The position numbers and the translations under genes are program-made. Below the pieces are notes generated by a model. That model was not told where the DNA came from and did no database searches. It saw only the letters and a program-made list of their open reading frames with translations. This document shows positions 19,041 to 27,495 of a stretch of DNA of 64,000 nt, piece after piece. Source of the stretch: Profftia tarda (GTDB lineage: Bacteria; Pseudomonadota; Gammaproteobacteria; Enterobacterales; Enterobacteriaceae); NCBI RefSeq assembly GCF_904848675.1, contig NZ_LR890047.1, forward strand, positions 682,001 to 746,000, given 5' to 3'. Position 1 is the stretch's first letter. Each line of letters opens with the position of its first letter.

Positions 19041-22000
19041 TTAGTCAAATTTAAGTTCTACTTGTTCATTACCCAAAAGAGTACGCAGATCAACTAGCAG
19101 ACGTTCTGTTGGGGTTACTCGCCAGGTCACCCCAAATCTTAATTTAGCGCGTGCATTATTACGTTGATAGTATAATTCTACTGGAATAGTTCCTGGATGA
19201 TATGATTCTAACAAGTCGCGGAGACGCTGTAATATTTGATCATAAATTTGTCTATCAGTTAAATAAATAGCTAGCTTACTCACATATTTCTCACGCGCCT
19301 CAATGATATCCATGATCTGACGAGCAATCATTTTCATGCCCCCTCTAAAGTTATCAGAGATAATTTGTCCTATTACTATGAGGATGCGATCTCTTTCTAG
19401 TAAGTGTTGGTACTTATCTAATGCCTCATTAAATATTATAACTTCTAGGCGCCCAGAACGATCATCTAATGTACACAGTCCAATGCGATTGCCGCGCTTA
19501 GTAGTTTTGATTTTAGCTGCCACTACTAATCCAGCAGCAGTTGTCATTTTACCTTTTTCTGTCGGACGCATATCTTTTATATGTATGCCATCTGCATATT
19601 TATCTATTTCCTTAAGATATTGGTTTATAGGGTGCCCAGTTAGATATAAGCCTAAAGTTTCACGCTCGCCATCTAATACCACCTGAGCAGGCCATGGAGC
19701 ATGTCTCTTATATGATGCCTCTACTTGATCAGTGTCTTGAGGCAATACACCAAACATATCTATCTGACCAATGGATTCAGCTCTGACATGCTGATCAGAT
19801 GCTTTTAATGCGCTTTTTAGTGAGTTAATTAGAGCAGCGCGATGAGGTCCTAATCGATCAAATGCTCCGGACATAATCAATCTTTCTAACATACGACGGT
19901 TTAATTTTTTAGTATCTATTCTGGCACATAAATCAAATAATTCTTTAAAAGACCCACCTTTGTTGCGGGCATTAATGATTGCTTCAATAGCCCCTGAACC
20001 CACTCCTTTAATAGCACCTATACCGTAAACAATACCACCTTTATCATTCACGTGAAATTGATAATGTCCATTATTAATATCTGGAGGCAGTACTGTAAGT
20101 CCCATCAAGCAACATTCATCTACCAAACTTACTACTTTTTCAGTATTATCCATATCTGCGGTCATTACCGCAGCCATAAACTCTGCTGGATAGTGTGCTT
20201 TTAACCATAGAGTCTGGTATGAGAGCAATGCATAAGCAGCAGAGTGCGATTTGTTAAATCCATAACTAGCGAACTTTTCCAGTAAGTCGAATATTTTCAT
20301 TGATAAATCACCGTTAATACCCATCCGCTCTGCGCCTTTTTTAAAAACTATGCGTTGCTTCGCCATCTCTGAAGGTTTTTTTTTCCCCATTGCACGACGC
20401 AATATATCCGCTTCACCTAGCGTATATCCAGCTAAAACTTGTGCTATCTGCATTACCTGCTCCTGATACAGGATAATTCCATAAGTTGACTCTAGTACAG
20501 GTTTTAACAATAGATGTTGTCGCTGAGCATCTGGGTAAAAAACTTCTTCACGTCCGTGTTTACGATCAATAAAGTTGTCTACCATCCCTGACTGCAAAGG
20601 TCCAGGACGAAAGAGTGCGACTAAGGCGATCATATCTTCGAAACAATCGGGTTTTAGTCGTTTAATCAAATCTTTCATGCCGCGTGATTCCAGCTGAAAT
20701 ACTGCTGTAGTTTCTGATCGTTGCAGCATTTCAAAACTTCTTTTATCGTTAAGCGGTATAGCAGAAATATCAATCTTAGGATCAGCTCTTTTATCCTGAC
20801 GAGCATTAATCATATTCAATGCCCAATCAATAATTGTAAGAGTGCGTAGGCCTAAAAAATCGAATTTGACGAGTCCGGCGCGCTCTACATCATTTTTATC
20901 AAACTGAGTCAGTGGATGATTGCCTTCGGAATCGCAATACAGCGGCGCAAAGTCAGTAATTTTTGTTGGTGCAATAACTACTCCACCAGCATGTTTACCA
21001 GCATTACGGGTAACACCTTCTAGTTTACGAGCCATATCAATCAGTGTTCTAACTTCTTCATCCTCTTCGTAAATTTTAGACAATTGAGGTTCGGCTTCAA
21101 AAGCTTCTTTTAGTGTTATTCCAGGCTCTAATGGAACCAATTTTGATATGCGATCTACAAAACTATAAGGATAGCCTAAAACACGTCCAACATCGCGGAT
21201 AACCGCTTTCGCTGCCATGGTGCCAAAAGTAATAATCTGGGATACCTCATCACGACCATAAATTTCAGCCACATGTTCAATTACAAGGTCACGTTTCTCC
21301 ATACAGAAATCAACATCAAAATCAGGCATTGATATGCGTTCTGGATTTAGGAATCGTTCAAAAAGCAAATCAAATGCAAGTGGGTCTATATCAGTTATTT
21401 TTAGCGCATAGGCAACTAATGAACCCGCGCCAGAACCACGACCTGGACCCACCCGCACACCGTTGTCTTTCGACCATTGAATGAATTCCATAACGATTAA
21501 GAAATAGGCGGGGAATCCCATATTGTTGATAACTTTTAGCTCACTTTCAAGGCGCTGATCGTACTGTATACGATTCTGAGAGCGTTCTTCTTTATTCGGG
21601 AATAAGAATGCTAAGCGGTCTTCTAAGCCACCCCTAGATTTAACAATTAAGAAGTTTTCCGTAGACATTGCACCAGTCGGGAATAGCGGCAAGAAGTATT
21701 TATCTAGGATAACTGTAACATTACAACGCTTAGCGATTTCTACACTGTTTTCTAATCCTTCTGGAAGATCAGCGAAGATTCTATTCATTTCTTCTTCGCT
21801 GCGCATATACTGTTGTTCGCTATATTGTCTAGGGCGTTTTTCGTTATCTAAAGTTACGCTATTATGAATAGCAACGCGTATTTCATGCGCATCAAAATCA
21901 GTAGATTCTAAAAAACGTACGTCATTGGTCGCAACAACTGGAAGACTGCACTCTTCAGCTAGTGCTACTGCAAGTTTTAAATAAATTTCTTCGTTTACAC

Positions 22001-22526
22001 GACCAGTTCTAATTAATTCTAGATAATAACTATCAGGAAAATATTGTTGATAGAAATCAACACATTTATGTACCAACAACTGGTTGCCCCTCAACAACAT
22101 TTTGCCTACATCTCCTTGACGCCCACCAGATAACAAAATTAGTCCTTCACGATGCTTAATTAGAGCATCTTGGTTAATTACTGGACCTTCGATACCATAT
22201 CCACGCCGGTAAGCACCTGAAATAAGTAGAGTAAGGTTTTTATATCCTTGATTGTTAGCAGATAGAATAGTCAGTTGAGAAATCTCATTACCTAAAAAAT
22301 GATCATTTTTTATCAGCACGTCAGCGCCAATGATAGGTTTGATACCAGCTCTATATGCTGCATCATAAAATTTTATCAATCCACACATATTAGTATGATC
22401 AGTCATGGCAAAAGCCGGCATACCCAAAGAAACTGCTTTTTTAACCAATGCTTCCACTTTTGCTAGCCCATCTATCATTGAATAGTCGCTATGAACTCGC
22501 AAATGTATAAAATGTGGTGCAGCCAT
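19041..22526 (-). CDS. dnaE: DNA polymerase III alpha subunit
   Basis: This is the replicative polymerase catalytic chain, 1161 residues (E. coli 1160). It has an N-terminal PHP domain (LRVHSDYSMIDGLAK), the palm with the catalytic acidic motif PDFDVDFCMEKRD near residue 400, the third Asp region KFDFLGLRTLTI near 555, tandem HhH, an internal beta-clamp motif QIDMF (QADMF in E. coli) near 920, and a C-terminal OB fold (TAAGLVVAAKIKTTKRGNRIGL). All catalytic acids are visible, so the enzyme looks intact. Its ribosome site is weak. It sits between rnhB and accA in E. coli order. Confidence 0.97.
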   Translation of the reverse strand: MAAPHFIHLRVHSDYSMIDGLAKVEALVKKAVSLGMPAFAMTDHTNMCGLIKFYDAAYRAGIKPIIGADVLIKNDHFLGNEISQLTILSANNQGYKNLTLLISGAYRRGYGIEGPVINQDALIKHREGLILLSGGRQGDVGKMLLRGNQLLVHKCVDFYQQYFPDSYYLELIRTGRVNEEIYLKLAVALAEECSLPVVATNDVRFLESTDFDAHEIRVAIHNSVTLDNEKRPRQYSEQQYMRSEEEMNRIFADLPEGLENSVEIAKRCNVTVILDKYFLPLFPTGAMSTENFLIVKSRGGLEDRLAFLFPNKEERSQNRIQYDQRLESELKVINNMGFPAYFLIVMEFIQWSKDNGVRVGPGRGSGAGSLVAYALKITDIDPLAFDLLFERFLNPERISMPDFDVDFCMEKRDLVIEHVAEIYGRDEVSQIITFGTMAAKAVIRDVGRVLGYPYSFVDRISKLVPLEPGITLKEAFEAEPQLSKIYEEDEEVRTLIDMARKLEGVTRNAGKHAGGVVIAPTKITDFAPLYCDSEGNHPLTQFDKNDVERAGLVKFDFLGLRTLTIIDWALNMINARQDKRADPKIDISAIPLNDKRSFEMLQRSETTAVFQLESRGMKDLIKRLKPDCFEDMIALVALFRPGPLQSGMVDNFIDRKHGREEVFYPDAQRQHLLLKPVLESTYGIILYQEQVMQIAQVLAGYTLGEADILRRAMGKKKPSEMAKQRIVFKKGAERMGINGDLSMKIFDLLEKFASYGFNKSHSAAYALLSYQTLWLKAHYPAEFMAAVMTADMDNTEKVVSLVDECCLMGLTVLPPDINNGHYQFHVNDKGGIVYGIGAIKGVGSGAIEAIINARNKGGSFKELFDLCARIDTKKLNRRMLERLIMSGAFDRLGPHRAALINSLKSALKASDQHVRAESIGQIDMFGVLPQDTDQVEASYKRHAPWPAQVVLDGERETLGLYLTGHPINQYLKEIDKYADGIHIKDMRPTEKGKMTTAAGLVVAAKIKTTKRGNRIGLCTLDDRSGRLEVIIFNEALDKYQHLLERDRILIVIGQIISDNFRGGMKMIARQIMDIIEAREKYVSKLAIYLTDRQIYDQILQRLRDLLESYHPGTIPVELYYQRNNARAKLRFGVTWRVTPTERLLVDLRTLLGNEQVELKFD

Positions 22527-22554
22527 AATTCAATTACTCATATAAAAGAATTCG

Positions 22555-23196
22555 TTAATTGTTAGATACGCAGTCAGATCTCAACATGATAGAATGAAGA
22601 GCATTTTTCACTGGTCTAAAGCTGTAGCGGTGCTGTTTAGTTACCCCTAACTTTTCTAAACATTTAATATGAAAAGCCGTTGGATATCCTTTGTTCTTTG
22701 CGAACTCATATTTTGGAAATTGTGCATCCAGGTTCTTCATTTCTCGATCGCGCGTGACTTTAGCTAAAATAGATGCCGCGCTGATTTCCTCTACATACAG
22801 ATCACCTTTCACAACAGTCTGAGAAGCCATGGGTAATGAAGGCCCGCGATTTCCATCTATTAACACAAAATCTGGTTTGAGAGACAAACTAGAAATAGCC
22901 CTTTTCATAGCTAGCATAGTCGCGCATAAAATATTAAGTTCATCAATTTCTTTAGGTTCTGCATAGCCTAAGCTCCAGCTCAATGCTTGATTTATAATTT
23001 TCTCGTATATCATATTACGACGTTTTTCATTTAATTTTTTTGAATCTGTTAATCCAATTATTGGATGAGCAGGATCCAGAATAACCGCTGCAGTTACAAC
23101 CGGGCCGACTAAAGAGCCATAACCTACTTCATCAACACCTGCAATACGATATCCAGATGAATAGATTAATCTCTCATAAATTACATTCAAAAACAT
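22555..23196 (-). CDS. rnhB: Ribonuclease HII, with altered GRG motif
   Basis: RNase HII nicks 5' of ribonucleotides embedded in DNA. The product has 213 residues (E. coli 198). The metal-binding acids are present: Asp22-Glu23 in AGVDEVG, the Asp of FVLIDGNR, and the Asp of AKVTRDREM. The family hallmark right after the first acids is normally DEVGRGPL; here it reads DEVGYGSL (Tyr26, Ser28), so the Arg of the GRG ribonucleotide-recognition motif is replaced. The frame is open and otherwise well conserved. The ATG has no clear Shine-Dalgarno. It lies 14 bases after lpxB, in the E. coli lpxB-rnhB-dnaE order. Confidence 0.95.
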   Translation of the reverse strand: MFLNVIYERLIYSSGYRIAGVDEVGYGSLVGPVVTAAVILDPAHPIIGLTDSKKLNEKRRNMIYEKIINQALSWSLGYAEPKEIDELNILCATMLAMKRAISSLSLKPDFVLIDGNRGPSLPMASQTVVKGDLYVEEISAASILAKVTRDREMKNLDAQFPKYEFAKNKGYPTAFHIKCLEKLGVTKQHRYSFRPVKNALHSIMLRSDCVSNN

Positions 23197-23210
23197 TTAT
23201 TTTATACCGA

Positions 23211-24404
23211 TTAATTACTTGTAACTAATGATAGTACCGCATCTGCAGCTTGTGCGTTAGCCCCACAACTAATACTTTTATGCAATTCTAGTAAAGTAGT
23301 CTGAAGTACTTGAGTGGACCTATCACCTTCAAGCAATTGGGATAATGCTGAAGATAATTTCCCAGGATGACAGTCATGCTGTAAAAATTCTTTAAATAAA
23401 GCACGTCCTGCCAACAGATTAGGTAACGATATATATTCAGTTTTAACTAAACGCTCTGCTAGCCAAAATGTAACAGAATTCATGCGATATCCAACAACCA
23501 TGGGGCATTTGGCTAGCATGCATTCTAAAGCGGCAGTGCCCGATGCCAATAATGCAGCATCACTTGCATACATGGCATCACGAACTTGTCCGTCAAGCAT
23601 AATAATATTTATATGTGGGGCAACCTTATCTTTAATATGCTCAAACTGTTTGCGACGACTTGAATTAACTAAGGGTACTACTATCTCTAATGCAGGATAT
23701 TTTTCGAGCAAAATGAGCACTGTTTTTAAAAAATCAGAACTTAGCATTTTTACTTCATAACTACGACTCCCTGGTAGTAAGGCCAAGCATAAGGCATGAG
23801 GAGAGATACCTAAGGCTTGGCGAGCAGCTTTCTTATCTGGATCAAAGGGGATATCATCTGCCATAACATGACCAATAAAGCGACATGGAATATTGAATCT
23901 GTCATAAAATTCTTTTTCAAAAGGCAAGCAAACAAGCACTAAATCAGTTGCTTTGCCGATATTGAAAATACGTTTCTGTCGCCATGCCCAAACCGAGGGA
24001 CTAACATAATGAACAGTTCGGATACCAACATGTTTCAAACGACCTTCAAGAGTAATATTAAAATCAGGAGCGTCTATTCCGATAAACACGTCAGGCCTTA
24101 ACTCTTTAAAGCGCTTAGTCAAATCACGACGTATTTTTAGCAAGCGAGGTAAATGAGTAACGACTTCAACAATACCCATCACCGCCAGTTCTTCCATTTC
24201 AAACCAAGATTCGCATCCTTCATTTTTCATCAAAGGACCAGGCACGCCCAAAAATCGTATATTAGGATAACGTATTTTTAAAGCACGGATCAATCCGGCG
24301 CCTATAATATCTCCAGAAGTTTCTCCGGCTACCAGACCTATTGTTATTAGAGGTGAGTTATGATCTTCTGAGATCGAATAAGGAGGTATCTTGGATATCC
24401 TCAT
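23211..24404 (-). CDS. lpxB: Lipid-A-disaccharide synthase
   Basis: This GT19 glycosyltransferase joins UDP-diacylglucosamine and lipid X to form the lipid A disaccharide on the inner membrane. Recognisable blocks are GLVAGETSGDIIGAGLI, EELAVMGIVEV, GIDAPDFNI, YVSPSVWAWRQKRI, LLPGSRSYEVKML and ASGTAALECMLAKCPMVVGYRM. I place the start at ATG 24404, one base after the lpxA stop, giving 397 residues (E. coli 382). An in-frame start at 24446 would add 14 residues and overlap lpxA by 41 bases. A GAGG lies 14 bases upstream, rather far, so coupling to lpxA translation is likely. Confidence 0.93.
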   Translation of the reverse strand: MRISKIPPYSISEDHNSPLITIGLVAGETSGDIIGAGLIRALKIRYPNIRFLGVPGPLMKNEGCESWFEMEELAVMGIVEVVTHLPRLLKIRRDLTKRFKELRPDVFIGIDAPDFNITLEGRLKHVGIRTVHYVSPSVWAWRQKRIFNIGKATDLVLVCLPFEKEFYDRFNIPCRFIGHVMADDIPFDPDKKAARQALGISPHALCLALLPGSRSYEVKMLSSDFLKTVLILLEKYPALEIVVPLVNSSRRKQFEHIKDKVAPHINIIMLDGQVRDAMYASDAALLASGTAALECMLAKCPMVVGYRMNSVTFWLAERLVKTEYISLPNLLAGRALFKEFLQHDCHPGKLSSALSQLLEGDRSTQVLQTTLLELHKSISCGANAQAADAVLSLVTSN

Positions 24405-24405
24405 C

Positions 24406-25194
24406 TTAACGAATGATGCCTCGCTTAGAACGATTAAAGAAATCAATAAACAGCTTAATATCTGCGTGTCTTTTAGCTAATTTAGTAATTTCTAATTTAG
24501 CGTCACCTAGAGTCTGACCACTACGATACAAGATGTTATACACATTGCGTACCATATGTAGAGCTTCTTTATCAAAGCCACGGCGTTTCAATCCTTTAGT
24601 ATTTATTCCAAATGGTATAGCATGATTACCCTGCGCAAGAACATAAGGGGGTATATCTTGCACAACGCCAGAGCAACCTCCTACCATGACGTGTGCACCA
24701 ATTACACAAAACTGATGTACTGCAGTCATGCCTCCTATGGTAGTAAAATTATCAACCATCACATGACCACCTAGAGTAACATTATTAGCTAAAATACAAT
24801 GATTACCAATTATACAATCATGTGCAATATGCGCATTGATCATAAGAAGATTATCGCTACCCACTTTTGTCAGGTTAGCACCCTGCGAAGTACCACGATG
24901 AATAGTAACATGCTCGCGAATAAGATTGCGATCGCCAATTTCTACACAGGTAGGTTCGCTAGCATATTTAAGATCCTGATTTACTTCGCCAATAGAAGAA
25001 AATTGATATATCTTGTTATTGCAGCCAATTTTAGTAATCCCATTGACAACAACGTGTGATTTAAGGATAGTACCTTCGTATATTTTTACTTTTGGTCCCA
25101 CGTAGCAAAATGGACCTATATAAACACTAGCGTGAATGACTGCGCCATCCTCAACTATAGCACTTGGATGGATAAACGCGGTTGAATCAATCAC
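24406..25194 (-). CDS. lpxA: UDP-N-acetylglucosamine acyltransferase
   Basis: LpxA starts lipid A synthesis by moving a hydroxyacyl chain from ACP to UDP-GlcNAc. It has 262 residues, exactly the E. coli length. It is a left-handed beta-helix of hexapeptide repeats (about 1-185) with the catalytic-His region LGGHVMVDNF, then the helical C-terminal cap. The start is GTG (25192-25194), the codon also used in E. coli, three bases after the fabZ stop. Together with LpxD and LpxB it indicates that lipid A is still made, which is unusual for the most reduced symbionts. Confidence 0.97.
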   Translation of the reverse strand: MIDSTAFIHPSAIVEDGAVIHASVYIGPFCYVGPKVKIYEGTILKSHVVVNGITKIGCNNKIYQFSSIGEVNQDLKYASEPTCVEIGDRNLIREHVTIHRGTSQGANLTKVGSDNLLMINAHIAHDCIIGNHCILANNVTLGGHVMVDNFTTIGGMTAVHQFCVIGAHVMVGGCSGVVQDIPPYVLAQGNHAIPFGINTKGLKRRGFDKEALHMVRNVYNILYRSGQTLGDAKLEITKLAKRHADIKLFIDFFNRSKRGIIR

Positions 25195-25197
25195 GTA

Positions 25198-25653
25198 TTA
25201 GACCTCCCGGCTACGGGCGCACATCATTGAAGCTTCGCAAACAATTTTCCCATCAACTTTTGCAATACCATTAAAACGAGCAACACCACGGCGCTCTTTT
25301 AGAAACTGCACTTCAAGAATCATCTGATCACCGGGCTGAACCGGACGCTTAAATCGAGCGTCATCAATACCAGCAAAATAATACAGCTCGCCTGTCTCTA
25401 GTTTACCCGCACTCTTAAATGCTAGGATACCAGTAGCTTGCGCCATAGATTCAAGAATTAAAACTCCGGGAAAAATAGGTTTGCCGGGAAAGTGACCTTG
25501 AAAGAATGGTTCGTTAAAAGTTACATTTTTTACTGCGCGTAAAAATTTTCCTTCTCCGAAATCAAGCACGCGATCTACTAAAATGAAAGGGAAACGGTGC
25601 GGCAGTAACTCTAAAATCTCGGAAATATTGAGAGTATGAGTGTCAGTAGTCAA
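25198..25653 (-). CDS. fabZ: 3-hydroxyacyl-[acyl-carrier-protein] dehydratase FabZ
   Basis: FabZ dehydrates 3-hydroxyacyl-ACP in fatty-acid elongation and competes with LpxA/LpxD for hydroxyacyl-ACP. It has 151 residues as in E. coli. The hot-dog fold has catalytic His54 (FFQGHFPGKP) and Glu68 (VLILESMAQATG). The start codon is TTG (25651-25653) preceded by AGGAAGAG at about five bases; the N-terminus M-T-T-D-T-H-T-L matches E. coli, which I recall also uses TTG. It sits between lpxD and lpxA; the lpxD-fabZ gap is enlarged to 158 bases. Confidence 0.96.
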   Translation of the reverse strand: MTTDTHTLNISEILELLPHRFPFILVDRVLDFGEGKFLRAVKNVTFNEPFFQGHFPGKPIFPGVLILESMAQATGILAFKSAGKLETGELYYFAGIDDARFKRPVQPGDQMILEVQFLKERRGVARFNGIAKVDGKIVCEASMMCARSREV

Positions 25654-25811
25654 AATACTCTTCCTATAGGAAACTAATAATCATCAACAACACGGCTCAC
25701 CTAACGTCATTAAAAAAGAATAATTCAGGCCGCCGCAAATAGTTTTATACCCATTTTCAACAGAGTCAATACTAGGAATTTGTATTACTGACAAAGGCAT
25801 AACTTTAGTTG

Positions 25812-26837
25812 TTAGCCATTATTCACTTTCTTTTCAATCGTTTTTAACCGTTTATTTATTTTATCAATATTCATTAACAGAGCTACCGTTTTACGCCATA
25901 TTTTATTAGGTAGCAACGGAATACCTGAGGAATAAATACCTGGTTTAGTAATAGGACGCATTACCATACTCATTCCAGTGACTACAGTCTTATCACAAAT
26001 TTCCATATGACCATTAAGCACGCTCGCACCACCAATCTGGCAATAGCAACCAATCTTTAGACTACCAGCCATAATCACACCGCCAGCAATTGCTGTATTG
26101 TTACCAATGACCACGTTATGTGCAATATGACATTGATTGTCAATGATTACGCCATTACCAATAATCGTATCATCTAGAGCTCCTCGATCTATAGTGGTAC
26201 AGGCCCCTATTTCTACGTAATCTCCAATACGTACTGTACCTAGCTGAGGTATTTTAAGCCACTCACCCTGATCGTTTGCATATCCAAAACCATCAGAACC
26301 GATTACTGATCCTGACTGAATCAGACAATGCTTACCTATTTGAATCTTATGATAAATAGTCACGCTCGCCCATAAACGTGTATTATCACCAATTTTAGTA
26401 AATTTACCTATAAAGCAGCATGCTCCAATGATGGTGTTATCTCCTAAAACAACGCCTTCTTCAATTACTGTATTGGCACCAATAGAAACATTATTGCCTA
26501 ACTGAGCTGTTTCATCAATTACTGCACTAGGCGCAATATCTTTTGCCGGATCAGGGGTAGTATTCATAATTTTTGCCATCAATGCGTAAGTTATATAAGG
26601 AGTGCTTACCACTAGTGCGGCCGATATAGTACAAAAAGGAAGATCAGGTTCAGTCAAAACTACAGCTCCTGCCTTACAAGTAGCTAATTCTGAACGGTAA
26701 CGGCTGTTAGATAAAAAAGTTATTTCGTGTGATTTTGCCGAATGCATAGAAGCAACTCCAGTGATCACAATACTACCATCACCGCGGAGTTCTGCATTCA
26801 ACTGCTGAGCAAGATCAGCTAGTAGAATTGAGGCCAT
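25812..26837 (-). CDS. lpxD: UDP-3-O-(3-hydroxymyristoyl)glucosamine N-acyltransferase
   Basis: LpxD adds the second hydroxyacyl chain in lipid A synthesis. It has 341 residues, the E. coli length. An N-terminal uridine-binding domain (LADLAQQLNAELRGDG to about residue 100) is followed by a left-handed beta-helix of hexapeptide repeats and a C-terminal helix (KTVALLMNIDKINKRLKTIEK). The catalytic-His segment CHIAHNVVIG is intact. The stop-to-start gap to skp upstream is 3 bases, suggesting co-transcription from bamA-skp. Confidence 0.97.
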   Translation of the reverse strand: MASILLADLAQQLNAELRGDGSIVITGVASMHSAKSHEITFLSNSRYRSELATCKAGAVVLTEPDLPFCTISAALVVSTPYITYALMAKIMNTTPDPAKDIAPSAVIDETAQLGNNVSIGANTVIEEGVVLGDNTIIGACCFIGKFTKIGDNTRLWASVTIYHKIQIGKHCLIQSGSVIGSDGFGYANDQGEWLKIPQLGTVRIGDYVEIGACTTIDRGALDDTIIGNGVIIDNQCHIAHNVVIGNNTAIAGGVIMAGSLKIGCYCQIGGASVLNGHMEICDKTVVTGMSMVMRPITKPGIYSSGIPLLPNKIWRKTVALLMNIDKINKRLKTIEKKVNNG

Positions 26838-26840
26838 GCC

Positions 26841-27338
26841 TTATTGAACCTGTTTTAGCACTTGTGCAGTGATATCATTTAAAGCACTAGAATAAGCCAC
26901 TGCATTTGCATCAATAACTAGATCATATCCTTTATTTTTTGCAACGATACTCACAGCATCCTTAATGCGTATTAATAATTTATTATTTTCTTCTGTCTGA
27001 CGACGACGATTATCCTCTTCAAAGGCCTGTGCTTTCTGCAAGAAGGCATCACGCTGCGCCATAATTTCTTTTTCCATATTGGCACGATCGTTATCTTGCA
27101 TGATCGAGCTATCATGTTGCAGTTTTTGCATTTTAGACTGTAGTGCAGTCTCCTGTTTCTGTAAATCTATCGCTCTGCCATTAAATTCTTTCTCTAATTG
27201 CTTAGAAAGCATCTCACGTTGCGACAACTGTTGAAAAATGCTAGAAACTTTAACAGTTGCAATTTTATAAGCAGATTCAGCGTTAGCAGAAGCTGCTAAC
27301 ATCATACAAAGACTGGTTGCATATAACCACCTTTTCAA
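26841..27338 (-). CDS. skp: Periplasmic chaperone Skp (OmpH)
   Basis: Skp is a jellyfish-shaped trimer that carries unfolded outer-membrane proteins across the periplasm to BamA. I place the start at TTG 27336-27338: a perfect AAGGAG lies six bases upstream, and the reading M-K-R-W-L-Y-A-T-S-L equals the E. coli signal peptide start. A longer frame from ATG 27377 would bury the ribosome site inside the gene. The product is 165 aa (E. coli 161). The signal peptide ends near ASANA. The mature part is a charged coiled coil (about 40-130) ending in DLVIDANAVAYSSALNDITAQVLKQ. It lies between bamA and lpxD as in E. coli. Confidence 0.94.
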   Translation of the reverse strand: MKRWLYATSLCMMLAASANAESAYKIATVKVSSIFQQLSQREMLSKQLEKEFNGRAIDLQKQETALQSKMQKLQHDSSIMQDNDRANMEKEIMAQRDAFLQKAQAFEEDNRRRQTEENNKLLIRIKDAVSIVAKNKGYDLVIDANAVAYSSALNDITAQVLKQVQ

Positions 27339-27495
27339 TTTTAACTCCTTAAAATTACTCATATATAAACGACACATTTAACGAAGAGACTGAAAACTAT
27401 AGTTTATCTTTTCATCTGTATTATCAAGTAATAATTTCAGTATAAGGTATGCTGTGATTATCGTAAAACATTCATATACTTTATACAGTCTCTTA

